The notes under the pieces: generated by a model
Told to the model about the DNA's origin: nothing
Database searches by the model: none
What the model saw: only the letters and a program-made list of their open reading frames with translations
Translations under genes and position numbers: made by a program
Shown: one piece after another, positions 1 through 4,910 of the stretch
How positions within the stretch are numbered: position 1 is the stretch's first letter
Layout of the letters: each line of letters begins with the position of its first letter
Origin: CAYRRR01 sp964426755
Lineage (GTDB): Bacteria; Patescibacteriota; Saccharimonadia; Saccharimonadales; JAGQNJ01
Reading direction: 5' to 3'
DNA length: 5,938 nt
Assembly (NCBI GenBank): GCA_964426755.1
Contig: CAYRRR010000031.1
Location: 1-5,938 of the forward strand

Positions 1-1065
1 GGTATTGTTGGGTTGCCAAATGTGGGTAAGTCTACCCTATTTAACGCCTTAACAAGCAACAATATACTGGCGGCAAATTATCCGTTTGCGACCATTGAGC
101 CTAATACCGGTATTGTACCGATCCCTGATGAACGCCTGCACAACTTGGCTAAGATCTATAACAGTCAGAAAATAGTGCCCGCAACGGTGACATTTGTTGA
201 TATTGCCGGCCTTGTGGCGGGCGCCTCTAAAGGCGAAGGTCTAGGTAACCAATTTTTGGCGAACATTAGAAGCACCAATGCGATTGCGCATGTCGTGCGC
301 GCTTTTGATGACCCGAACGTGCAGCATGTCGATGACCAGCCTAACCCAAAAAAAGATATTGATGTTATTAATACCGAGCTTGTATTAGCTGATTTGCAAA
401 CGGTTGAAAAGCGCCTGCCCCGCCTTGATAAAGAGGCGCGCGCCAACCCAAAACTCAAACCGCTCGCAGCCAAACTACAAAAAATGCACGCTATTTTAAA
501 TGACGGCAAGCCGGTTAATGAAGTCTTTTCTATAGAAGATTTTGAAGGCTTAGAAGATTTGCAGCTACTAACCATGAAGCCGGTTATTTACATCTTTAAT
601 GTTGATGAGACTACGCTCGCCGACCAAAGCAAAAAAGATTTACTTGCGGGAATCGTACCGCATGCTCAGAGTATCTTTGTTTGCGCTAAACTAGAACACG
701 AACTGCAGGGCTTAGATGAAGCAGATCGTCAAGAACTGCTGGCAAGTTATGGCGTGGAGCAAGCGGGCCTAGAACAGCTCATACATGCTGCTTACGACAC
801 ATTGGGCTTACAAAGTTATCTGACTGCCGGTGAAAAAGAGGTTCGGGCTTGGACGATAAAAAAAGGTGCTACCGCTCCGCAAGCAGCCGGCGTTATACAT
901 ACAGACTTCGAACGTGGTTTTATTGCGGCTCAAGTGGTAAATTATCATGACCTTATTGCCGCTGGATCTGAAGCAGCAGCTAAAGCTGCCGGCAAAGTCC
1001 GTACCGAAGGCAAAACCTACGTTATGCAACCAGATGACGTCGTTGAGTTCAGGTTTAATGTTTAG
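1..1065 (+). CDS. ychF: YchF/OLA1-type redox-regulated ATPase, 5' end outside the window
   Basis: YchF is a universally conserved TRAFAC P-loop NTPase that hydrolyses ATP rather than GTP and binds ribosomes; its roles in translation and stress control are incompletely settled. The frame is open from base 1 and begins GIVGLPNVGKST, so only a few N-terminal codons lie upstream; 354 codons are visible against a usual length near 360. The P-loop (GLPNVGKS) is at visible residues 4-11, and the G3 motif DIAGLVAGASKGEGLGNQF follows at about 65-85. The G4 position reads NVDE instead of NKxD, the change that gives this family its ATP preference. A C-terminal TGS domain ends in the family-typical VVEFRFNV. 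The stop is TAG. The last 14 sense codons and the stop are repeated 125 bp downstream after a structured repeat element. Identification is secure; only the true start is missing. Confidence 0.97.
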   Translation, partial: GIVGLPNVGKSTLFNALTSNNILAANYPFATIEPNTGIVPIPDERLHNLAKIYNSQKIVPATVTFVDIAGLVAGASKGEGLGNQFLANIRSTNAIAHVVRAFDDPNVQHVDDQPNPKKDIDVINTELVLADLQTVEKRLPRLDKEARANPKLKPLAAKLQKMHAILNDGKPVNEVFSIEDFEGLEDLQLLTMKPVIYIFNVDETTLADQSKKDLLAGIVPHAQSIFVCAKLEHELQGLDEADRQELLASYGVEQAGLEQLIHAAYDTLGLQSYLTAGEKEVRAWTIKKGATAPQAAGVIHTDFERGFIAAQVVNYHDLIAAGSEAAAKAAGKVRTEGKTYVMQPDDVVEFRFNV

Positions 1066-1086
1066 AATGGGAAGAGCAGCCCGAGC
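1020..1086 (+). repeat. Direct repeat, copy 1 (ychF 3' end plus start of the element)
   Basis: These 67 bases match 1145-1211 with a single mismatch (A at 1073, G at 1198), at an offset of 125 bp. The repeat covers the last 14 sense codons of ychF, its TAG stop, the linker AATGGG and the opening GAGCAGCCCGAGC of the downstream element. This copy is the one joined in frame to the rest of ychF. Confidence 0.95.
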
Positions 1087-1112
1087 AACGAATTCATTTC
1101 GTGCGCGGCGCG
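1073..1112 (+). repeat. Conserved 40-nt structured element, copy A, just after the ychF stop
   Basis: This 40-nt block is identical at 37 positions to the minus-strand block at 3682-3643, which follows the tlyA stop. It begins 8 nt after the ychF stop. Its centre can fold, as RNA or single-stranded DNA, into a hairpin at 1081-1108: CCG/CGG, a 1x1 A-G mismatch, GC/GC, a bulged A, then ACGAA/TTCGT closed by the loop TTCAT. Of the three differences from copy B, one changes an A-U pair to a G-U pair, one is in the loop, and one is in the 1x1 mismatch. All three are therefore compatible with the fold. I do not recognise it as a named motif. Confidence 0.85.
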
Positions 1113-1139
1113 ATGAGAAACCCTGTAAGGGTGTCTCAT
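1113..1139 (+). other. Hairpin attached to element copy A
   Basis: A 12-bp stem with one A-G mismatch and a 3-nt loop (GTA) directly abuts the 40-nt element. The outer stem sequence TGAGA/TCTCA is shared with the hairpin of copy B, but the inner stem differs completely. No T tract follows (TAATGCG comes next), so it is not a canonical intrinsic terminator. It could still stabilise the ychF mRNA 3' end or form a cruciform. Confidence 0.8.
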
Positions 1140-1144
1140 TAATG

Positions 1145-1211
1145 CGTTATGCAACCAGATGACGTCGTTGAGTTCAGGTTTAATGTTTAGAATGGGAGGA
1201 GCAGCCCGAGC
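1145..1211 (+). repeat. Direct repeat, copy 2 (detached ychF tail and truncated element)
   Basis: This is the second copy of 1020-1086. It reads in frame as VMQPDDVVEFRFNV followed by TAG, but has no start and is cut off from the gene by the element, so it is a detached remnant. It ends in GAGCAGCCCGAGC, the first 13 nt of the element core, and diverges exactly at the 5' arm of the conserved hairpin. Its last base is also the first base of the complementary stop codon of the minus-strand PH-domain gene. Confidence 0.93.
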
Positions 1212-1906
1212 TATGGACCGGCATCATATGTTAAACCGCCAGGCGGTTGATGTTGTGCGAAAGTACTTGAACGATATCGGGCAACAAGAGACGGACGCGG
1301 ATAAAGCGGCTTCACAATAGGCTTATGCCGTTGGATTCCCATTGCTACTTTGCCTGCCACATGAGCCAATGAGTGTCGTTTCATATGGGCTTGGTAGTTA
1401 GTTGCAAAGTCGCTCTGAACCGGCTGAGCCAGCACGTAATTTTGCGGTTGCATGTTTGGCTGTGGCTGCTGAGGGCTAGTTTGCACTTGCTGAGCCTGAT
1501 GCCAAGTGTTATCAACTTGTCGCAACTCCATGACGCGATGTTGGATGTAGTGCACAAGTTCACGCAAGCGTCCCTGTCGCCAACTGGTAAATCTCAGGGT
1601 TTTACTAAAGGTTACGAGTGAAAGCGTAGCGTCAAGTAACCGCGCATAGTAATCCACCTCAGACACCATGTCATAACGGATGTCCTCCATAGTTAAAAAC
1701 CATGGTTTTTTATCAATCAGTAAAATTCGCCGGTCAGTTGCCAGCATCATAGCAAAGCCACCCTCATACTGACCATTCACGGCGTGTTGGATAACTTCGC
1801 CGGGTGCCAAAATATGGCATAATTCTTTTACTTCTGGCCTACCAAAGAATCGATTTTTTATGCCAACCTTTGCAAGCTGAGCATCAACATCGGCTAGTGA
1901 CACCAT
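1211..1906 (-). CDS. Bacterial PH-like domain protein with a Gln/Pro-rich tail
   Basis: This 231-residue protein has no predicted transmembrane segment or signal peptide, so it is probably cytoplasmic or peripherally membrane-bound. Residues about 28-125 resemble bacterial PH (bPH) domains: a GE start, EGGFAMMLATDRRILLIDKK as two beta strands with the typical T-D-R-R turn, further strands, and a closing amphipathic helix (RLRELVHYIQHRVMEL). A low-complexity Gln/Pro-rich linker follows at about 130-160 (QAQQVQTSPQQPQPNMQPQ), then a basic, probably disordered C terminus. The open frame extends 32 codons further upstream, but the ATG at 1906 is chosen because a perfect AAGGAGGT lies 8 nt before it. 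The gene is divergent from the Crp/Fnr regulator and convergent with ychF. Its TAG stop abuts the truncated element repeat, so the present C terminus may have been altered by that insertion. Its function is unknown; bPH domains are generic binding modules. Confidence 0.75.
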   Translation of the reverse strand: MVSLADVDAQLAKVGIKNRFFGRPEVKELCHILAPGEVIQHAVNGQYEGGFAMMLATDRRILLIDKKPWFLTMEDIRYDMVSEVDYYARLLDATLSLVTFSKTLRFTSWRQGRLRELVHYIQHRVMELRQVDNTWHQAQQVQTSPQQPQPNMQPQNYVLAQPVQSDFATNYQAHMKRHSLAHVAGKVAMGIQRHKPIVKPLYPRPSLVARYRSSTFAQHQPPGGLTYDAGP

Positions 1907-1914
1907 ACCTTCAC

Positions 1915-1922
1915 ACCTCCTT
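1915..1922 (-). promoter_or_regulatory. Strong Shine-Dalgarno site that fixes the start of the PH-domain gene
   Basis: AAGGAGGT on the minus strand lies 8 nt before the ATG at 1906 and is a full anti-SD match. It rules out the longer frame starting at 2002. A possible -10 box, GATAAT, lies at 1933-1928 on the same strand, but no clear -35 box was found. Confidence 0.8.
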
Positions 1923-1978
1923 ACCGCATTATCATGACATTCTTTGCTAGAAGTAGCAGTTAACTTAAACACATATGG

Positions 1979-1996
1979 TGTGAGAGATTTATCACA
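1979..1996. promoter_or_regulatory. TGTGA-N8-TCACA inverted repeat, possible Crp/Fnr-family operator
   Basis: Perfect 5-bp inverted half-sites TGTGA and TCACA flank an 8-bp spacer in the region between the PH-domain gene and the divergent Crp/Fnr-type regulator. The half-sites equal those of the E. coli CRP box, but the spacer is 8 rather than 6. A third TCACA at 2012-2016, 20 bp further on, is followed by a short CACA-TTT-TGTG palindrome (2013-2023) next to the -10 box. Autoregulation by the adjacent regulator is a plausible inference, but short AT-rich palindromes also arise by chance. Confidence 0.4.
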
Positions 1997-2021
1997 ATAC
2001 ACTATATTTATTCACATTTTG

Positions 2022-2030
2022 TGTCATAAT
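2022..2030 (+). promoter_or_regulatory. Extended -10 promoter of the Crp/Fnr-type gene, giving a leaderless mRNA
   Basis: The extended -10 sequence TGT-CATAAT ends 6 nt before the ATG at 2037, so transcription would start at or within a base of the start codon. No Shine-Dalgarno sequence precedes that ATG, which fits a leaderless transcript. No good -35 box is present, which is usual when the TG extension is used. Confidence 0.55.
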
Positions 2031-2036
2031 TATTCC

Positions 2037-2684
2037 ATGTTGGGCGATGAAGGCCAATTAGAAAAATTTCTGCAGTTTTTTAAACAAGGTACTAGCCTGT
2101 CGTATCAAAAAGGCGAATACATTATACGACCGGGCGAATCACCTTCTCATATTTTTTATATTGAAAGCGGCCTGGTAAAGGCATTTAATATTAGCAAGTA
2201 CGGCGAAGAAAACCTCTTGGTTGTCCGCCGTCCCCACGAGATGTTCCCGATTATTTGGGCACTGAAAGGTCGCGAGCGTCACATTATTTATCAAGCACTT
2301 GCTCCTACAACTGTTTTGCGCGTAGATCGTAAAACTTTTACGCAATATCTTGAGTCTAACCCTAAGGCAATGTACCCACTGTTAGATCTGTTAATTGAGC
2401 AGTACCAAATGCACTCAGAGCGTATTTTAAACCTTGAATACCGCAGTGTACGCGAACGTCTTATTTCTTTTTTGATTACTATGAGTAATCGCTTTGGCAA
2501 GCAAGATGGTGATGCCGTAATAATTGACGTCCCACTCAAACAACAGGATATTGCCAGCTCTATTAACGCCAGTCGTGAAACCACTAGCCGCGAACTAAGC
2601 ATTCTTGAGCGCAAAGGCCTACTAAGCACAAGGCAAGCTTATATAACGTTAAAAGATGTTGAGGCGCTTAAGAAGCTACTGTAG
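2037..2684 (+). CDS. Crp/Fnr-family transcriptional regulator
   Basis: This 215-residue cytoplasmic DNA-binding regulator matches the usual Crp/Fnr length. Residues about 8-105 form the cyclic-nucleotide-binding-type beta roll (KGEYIIRPGE, then HIFYIESGLVKAF). A dimerisation helix spans roughly 108-145, and the C-terminal winged helix spans about 150-215, with the classic recognition block QQDIASSINASRETTSREL at 169-187. The phosphate-binding cassette lacks the FGE and R-S/T-A residues that CRP uses for cAMP (the region reads RPHEMFPI and YQALAPT). There is no N-terminal cysteine cluster as in Fnr, so the effector is unknown and is probably neither cAMP nor an iron-sulfur cluster. The open frame extends 31 codons upstream. 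The ATG at 2037 is chosen for the domain fit and the extended -10 box immediately before it. It is divergent from the PH-domain gene and overlaps the convergent hydrolase by 9 bp. Confidence 0.9.
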   Translation: MLGDEGQLEKFLQFFKQGTSLSYQKGEYIIRPGESPSHIFYIESGLVKAFNISKYGEENLLVVRRPHEMFPIIWALKGRERHIIYQALAPTTVLRVDRKTFTQYLESNPKAMYPLLDLLIEQYQMHSERILNLEYRSVRERLISFLITMSNRFGKQDGDAVIIDVPLKQQDIASSINASRETTSRELSILERKGLLSTRQAYITLKDVEALKKLL

Positions 2685-3554
2685 AGCTTGTTGAATGGCA
2701 GCCCCGAGCCCAGCGATATTTTGATAACCTGCATTCTCCGTAAAAACCGAAACAACTACCGTTTTGCCATTTTGCATTTCTATAATTGCGGTATCATGCC
2801 ATTCTTGAGTTAGATTCCAGCCAACCTTATTGTAAACTGTTCCAGCTGTAACTCCAGAAGGTAGACCACGACGGTATTTATCATCTTGTACTTTCATTGA
2901 ATCTAGATAAACATCCCGGTGCGCTTTAGTTAAGTCTTTTTGATTATAAATATGGCGCAAAATAATGGCAGCATCATTTGGTGTTGTGCGAAGTGCCGTC
3001 ATATTAGTAGCTGTTAAGCCGTAGTCGTTTTTTAACGTGGCGGTTAAGGTTTCTTTACCAAGCTCAGCCCACATTTTTTCAGCGCAAGGACTAAACGAGC
3101 TGCGTATCATCTCATCTAAGCACTCAAGACGCGTATAGCCGGAGGAATAAACCTCATCTGCTTCAAACGTACCATCTGCTATCTTTTGATACCCAATATA
3201 TGCAACGTAAAGTTTATATATACTGGCTGCAAAAAATGGCTGATCGCCGTCAATTTCTGCCAGGCTGTTGCCTTCTGTGTCAGTAATTTTAATTGCGTAG
3301 GAGCCGCGATGATTAGCCACCCATTCTTCAACCACAGGTTGCAAGTTTGGCAATTGCGGCTTCGGTGGCTCTGGCTCTTGGGAGGTTTGTTGGCTATTAT
3401 TGCTCGCCTGCGGTACAGGCTGGCTAGTGTCTCTTAAAATAAAAAACCACCCTGCTGCCGCAACCAGAGCTAAAGCCAAAACGATCAACAGCCATTTTCT
3501 GAACGACTTCTTTTTTGCTGGCCTGTAACCACTGTAGCTTGAATAGTGATTCAT
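2676..3554 (-). CDS. Membrane-anchored class A beta-lactamase-like serine hydrolase
   Basis: This 292-residue protein belongs to the serine beta-lactamase/penicillin-binding fold. A short basic N terminus (RPAKKKSFRK) precedes one hydrophobic helix at about 21-40. A Pro/Gln/Ser-rich linker (43-72) and an extracytoplasmic catalytic domain follow. The nucleophile motif S-x-x-K is SIYK at 111-114. The SDN loop position reads S153-F-S155, so the first Ser is kept but Asp and Asn are lost. The KTG motif reads KVG at 243-245. The only two cysteines, C145 and C157, flank the SDN loop and could form a disulfide. These changes argue for a cell-wall-related or degenerate hydrolase rather than a resistance enzyme. 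It lies downstream of tlyA on the same strand, separated by the element and the detached tlyA tail. It converges on the Crp/Fnr gene with 9 bp of coding overlap and no terminator. The ATG at 3554 has only a weak ribosome site. Confidence 0.85.
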   Translation of the reverse strand: MNHYSSYSGYRPAKKKSFRKWLLIVLALALVAAAGWFFILRDTSQPVPQASNNSQQTSQEPEPPKPQLPNLQPVVEEWVANHRGSYAIKITDTEGNSLAEIDGDQPFFAASIYKLYVAYIGYQKIADGTFEADEVYSSGYTRLECLDEMIRSSFSPCAEKMWAELGKETLTATLKNDYGLTATNMTALRTTPNDAAIILRHIYNQKDLTKAHRDVYLDSMKVQDDKYRRGLPSGVTAGTVYNKVGWNLTQEWHDTAIIEMQNGKTVVVSVFTENAGYQNIAGLGAAIQQALQ

Positions 3555-3563
3555 GTTCTTATC

Positions 3564-3569
3564 ATTTTA
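3564..3569 (-). promoter_or_regulatory. Possible -10 box for the serine hydrolase gene
   Basis: TAAAAT on the minus strand lies 9 nt upstream of the hydrolase ATG. A loose TTGTTA at 3590-3585 sits 15 bp further up. If used, transcription would start only a few bases before the ATG. The -35 match falls inside the detached tlyA tail, so the insertion may have shaped this promoter. The evidence is weak in an AT-rich stretch. Confidence 0.22.
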
Positions 3570-3611
3570 TCAGGTTAGGTACTTTAACAAATAAAAACGT
3601 TCTTGATTGCC
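3570..3611 (-). pseudogene. Detached second copy of the tlyA 3' end
   Basis: Read on the minus strand in frame, these 42 bases encode GNQERFYLLKYLT followed by TGA. The real tlyA ends GNQERFYLLKRL followed by TAG (3724-3686). The first 20 bases are identical, offset by 113 bp. After that, four codons differ only at the third base (TAC/TAT, TTA/TTG, TTG/TTA, AAA/AAG), followed by an Arg-to-Tyr change and a one-residue extension. Synonymous divergence means the two tails drifted apart while both were translated. One of them therefore came from a different tlyA allele or species. No start codon or ribosome site serves this fragment. Confidence 0.85.
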
Positions 3612-3617
3612 ACTCAC

Positions 3618-3642
3618 TTGAGAGGGGAATATCCCCTCTCAA
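3618..3642 (-). other. Perfect hairpin attached to element copy B
   Basis: An 11-bp perfect inverted repeat (TTGAGAGGGGA and its complement) with a 3-nt loop directly follows the 40-nt element on the minus strand. The outer TGAGA/TCTCA pairs are shared with the hairpin of copy A. The closing pair is A-T in A but T-A in B, and the inner stem is different but still paired. No T tract follows, so a classical intrinsic terminator is unlikely. Confidence 0.85.
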
Positions 3643-3682
3643 CGCGCCGGGCACGAAATAAATTCGCTGCTCGGGCTGCTCT
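3643..3682 (-). repeat. Conserved 40-nt structured element, copy B, just after the tlyA stop
   Basis: This is the minus-strand counterpart of 1073-1112, with 37 of 40 identical bases. It starts 3 nt after the tlyA TAG. It folds into the same hairpin (3674-3647): CCG/CGG, an A-C mismatch, GC/GC, a bulged A, GCGAA/TTCGT with a G-U closing pair, and the loop TTTAT. It lies in the sense orientation of tlyA, as copy A does for ychF. Confidence 0.85.
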
Positions 3683-3685
3683 CCC

Positions 3686-4405
3686 CTATAACCTTTTCAA
3701 TAAGTAAAAACGTTCTTGATTGCCTTTTGCGCCTGCAACACCGCTATCTGCTTTTTGCAAAATCACAAAATATTGCTTTACCCACTGTTCAAAGTCTTTT
3801 AAGATTTCGCGTCTGATTTTTTCATTTTTAATGACACCTTTATGTTTATAAGCGGGACCGGCCTCAAACTGCGGCTTTAGCATAGCAGTAATGTGTGTTT
3901 CTTTAGATATTAGCGTTGATACATGCGGCAAGACTTCTTTTAAAGAAATAAATGAAACATCAATTACTACAATATCTGGTGTTACGCTCAACTTTTTTAG
4001 GTTACGAATATCAGTTTGTTCATGCAATTCTATCTTTGTATTTTTGTGCAGTTTAGGGTGCAGCTGATTAGTGCCGACATCGACCGCGATAACTTTTTTA
4101 GCACCGTGTTGCAATGCATAATCAGTAAACCCGCCCGTTGATGAGCCCACGTCTAGTACGGTTTTATTTTTGAAATTAAGCCTAAAAGTTTGAGCGACCG
4201 ATGCAAGCTTTAGCCCTGCTCGCGAAACATAGCGCTCGTTAGCGGTAACCGTTACTTCTGCCGTATCACTTACAAAGTAACCCGGCTTGGTGACTACCCT
4301 GCCATCAACCGTAACTTCTCCCAAGCGAATAAAATTTTCTGCCTGAGAGCGGCTCTCTGCCAGCTTTTTTTGCCAAACTAGTTGATCAAGTCGAACCTTA
4401 GGCAT
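3686..4405 (-). CDS. tlyA: TlyA-family rRNA 2'-O-methyltransferase
   Basis: TlyA methylates the ribose 2'-OH of cytidines in ribosomal RNA (16S and/or 23S, depending on the enzyme type), using S-adenosylmethionine. The 239-residue protein has an N-terminal S4 RNA-binding domain (about 3-60), then the FtsJ-like methyltransferase fold starting at YVSRAGLKL. The SAM loop is LDVGSSTGGFTD at 84-95. Probable catalytic K-D-K-E residues are K66, D149 (VVIDVSFIS), K177 (MLKPQFE) and E231 (GNQE). The ATG at 4405 is preferred because MPKVRLDQLV is the normal family start; a GTG at 4420 would add five residues. It overlaps the stop of the upstream 2H gene by 8 bp, suggesting coupled translation. The last 12 codons, including the catalytic-motif glutamate, are present again downstream of the element as a diverged copy, so this C terminus may be a replacement. 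Confidence 0.93.
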   Translation of the reverse strand: MPKVRLDQLVWQKKLAESRSQAENFIRLGEVTVDGRVVTKPGYFVSDTAEVTVTANERYVSRAGLKLASVAQTFRLNFKNKTVLDVGSSTGGFTDYALQHGAKKVIAVDVGTNQLHPKLHKNTKIELHEQTDIRNLKKLSVTPDIVVIDVSFISLKEVLPHVSTLISKETHITAMLKPQFEAGPAYKHKGVIKNEKIRREILKDFEQWVKQYFVILQKADSGVAGAKGNQERFYLLKRL

Positions 4406-4910
4406 TGAAATGATACTCACAGGCTACGGTTTTAGTGTATCGATCTGATACTTGATCACGGTGTCGCTTCACCAAGTAGAAGCCGTTCAATACAGTTTGC
4501 TCCCCTACGTCAAAAACATCGTCACCCTGTGTTGTGACATGGGGATTATAATTATCGCCAAAAAACTCTGTACTAATGAACCGTGCACCGTGGCCTTGGA
4601 GCGTCGCGTATACGTATTTATGTATGCCACGAAGCAATTCTGCAGGCTCAAGCAAACAAACATCGTGCCCACCGAAATTGTCCCGCTCAGAACCCGTAAC
4701 CGTAATTGGTTGATGGCTGATAGCAATTTGACCAAGTGCTTGATCGACGAGCTCTATGGCTTTCACTTTAAACCACGGAATAATCGTGACATGCAAAGGC
4801 CAGTCTGTGAACGTATCATCAATTTGCTTTTCGTTAATAAAGTACGTAAGCAAATAAGACGGGTCAAGTGCGCCTGGTTGATGCTCTAAGTTAGTCTTTT
4901 TTGCGTTCAC
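4398..4910 (-). CDS. 2H phosphoesterase superfamily protein (LigT-like)
   Basis: This 170-residue cytoplasmic protein carries the two H-x-T signatures that define 2H phosphoesterases: PLHVTIIPWF with H40 and T42, and YNPHVTTQ with H124 and T126. In this superfamily the paired motifs act on 2',3'-cyclic or 2'-5' phosphodiester bonds in RNA or nucleotides. The exact substrate cannot be read from the sequence. The frame could begin at a TTG at 4934. The GTG at 4910 is chosen because GGGAG sits 6 nt before it. That start lies inside efp (20-bp overlap), and the gene's stop overlaps tlyA, so the three genes are very likely co-translated. An RNA end-processing or cyclic-phosphate clearing role would fit the translation-linked neighbours, but this is inference. 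Confidence 0.85.
   Translation of the reverse strand: MNAKKTNLEHQPGALDPSYLLTYFINEKQIDDTFTDWPLHVTIIPWFKVKAIELVDQALGQIAISHQPITVTGSERDNFGGHDVCLLEPAELLRGIHKYVYATLQGHGARFISTEFFGDNYNPHVTTQGDDVFDVGEQTVLNGFYLVKRHRDQVSDRYTKTVACEYHFNA

Noticed and set aside
165..575. 136-codon minus-strand open frame inside ychF, and similar frames inside other genes (for example 947-1162, 1373-1621, 2291-2629, 4452-4889)
   Set aside because: They are antisense or out of frame with strongly supported genes, show no recognisable domain, and have composition typical of shadow frames.
1113..1139. Intrinsic terminator after ychF (and 3618-3642 after tlyA)
   Set aside because: Both hairpins are strong, but neither is followed by a T tract. 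They are kept as hairpins of the element rather than called terminators.
1020..1211. Diversity-generating retroelement (variable repeat at a gene 3' end followed by a hairpin)
   Set aside because: The position and hairpin are reminiscent, but the differences between the two tails are not focused on template adenines. The ychF copies are almost identical, and no reverse transcriptase or accessory gene is present.
1020..1211. Assembly artefact from merging two strain variants
   Set aside because: It is possible for ychF alone, where the copies differ at one base. The same arrangement at tlyA with clearly diverged tails makes a pure artefact less likely. Read-level checking is still listed under the findings.
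3618..3682. Integron attC site
   Set aside because: There is a folded element after each stop codon, but I see no RYYYAAC/GTTRRRY core sites, no consecutive cassettes and no integrase.
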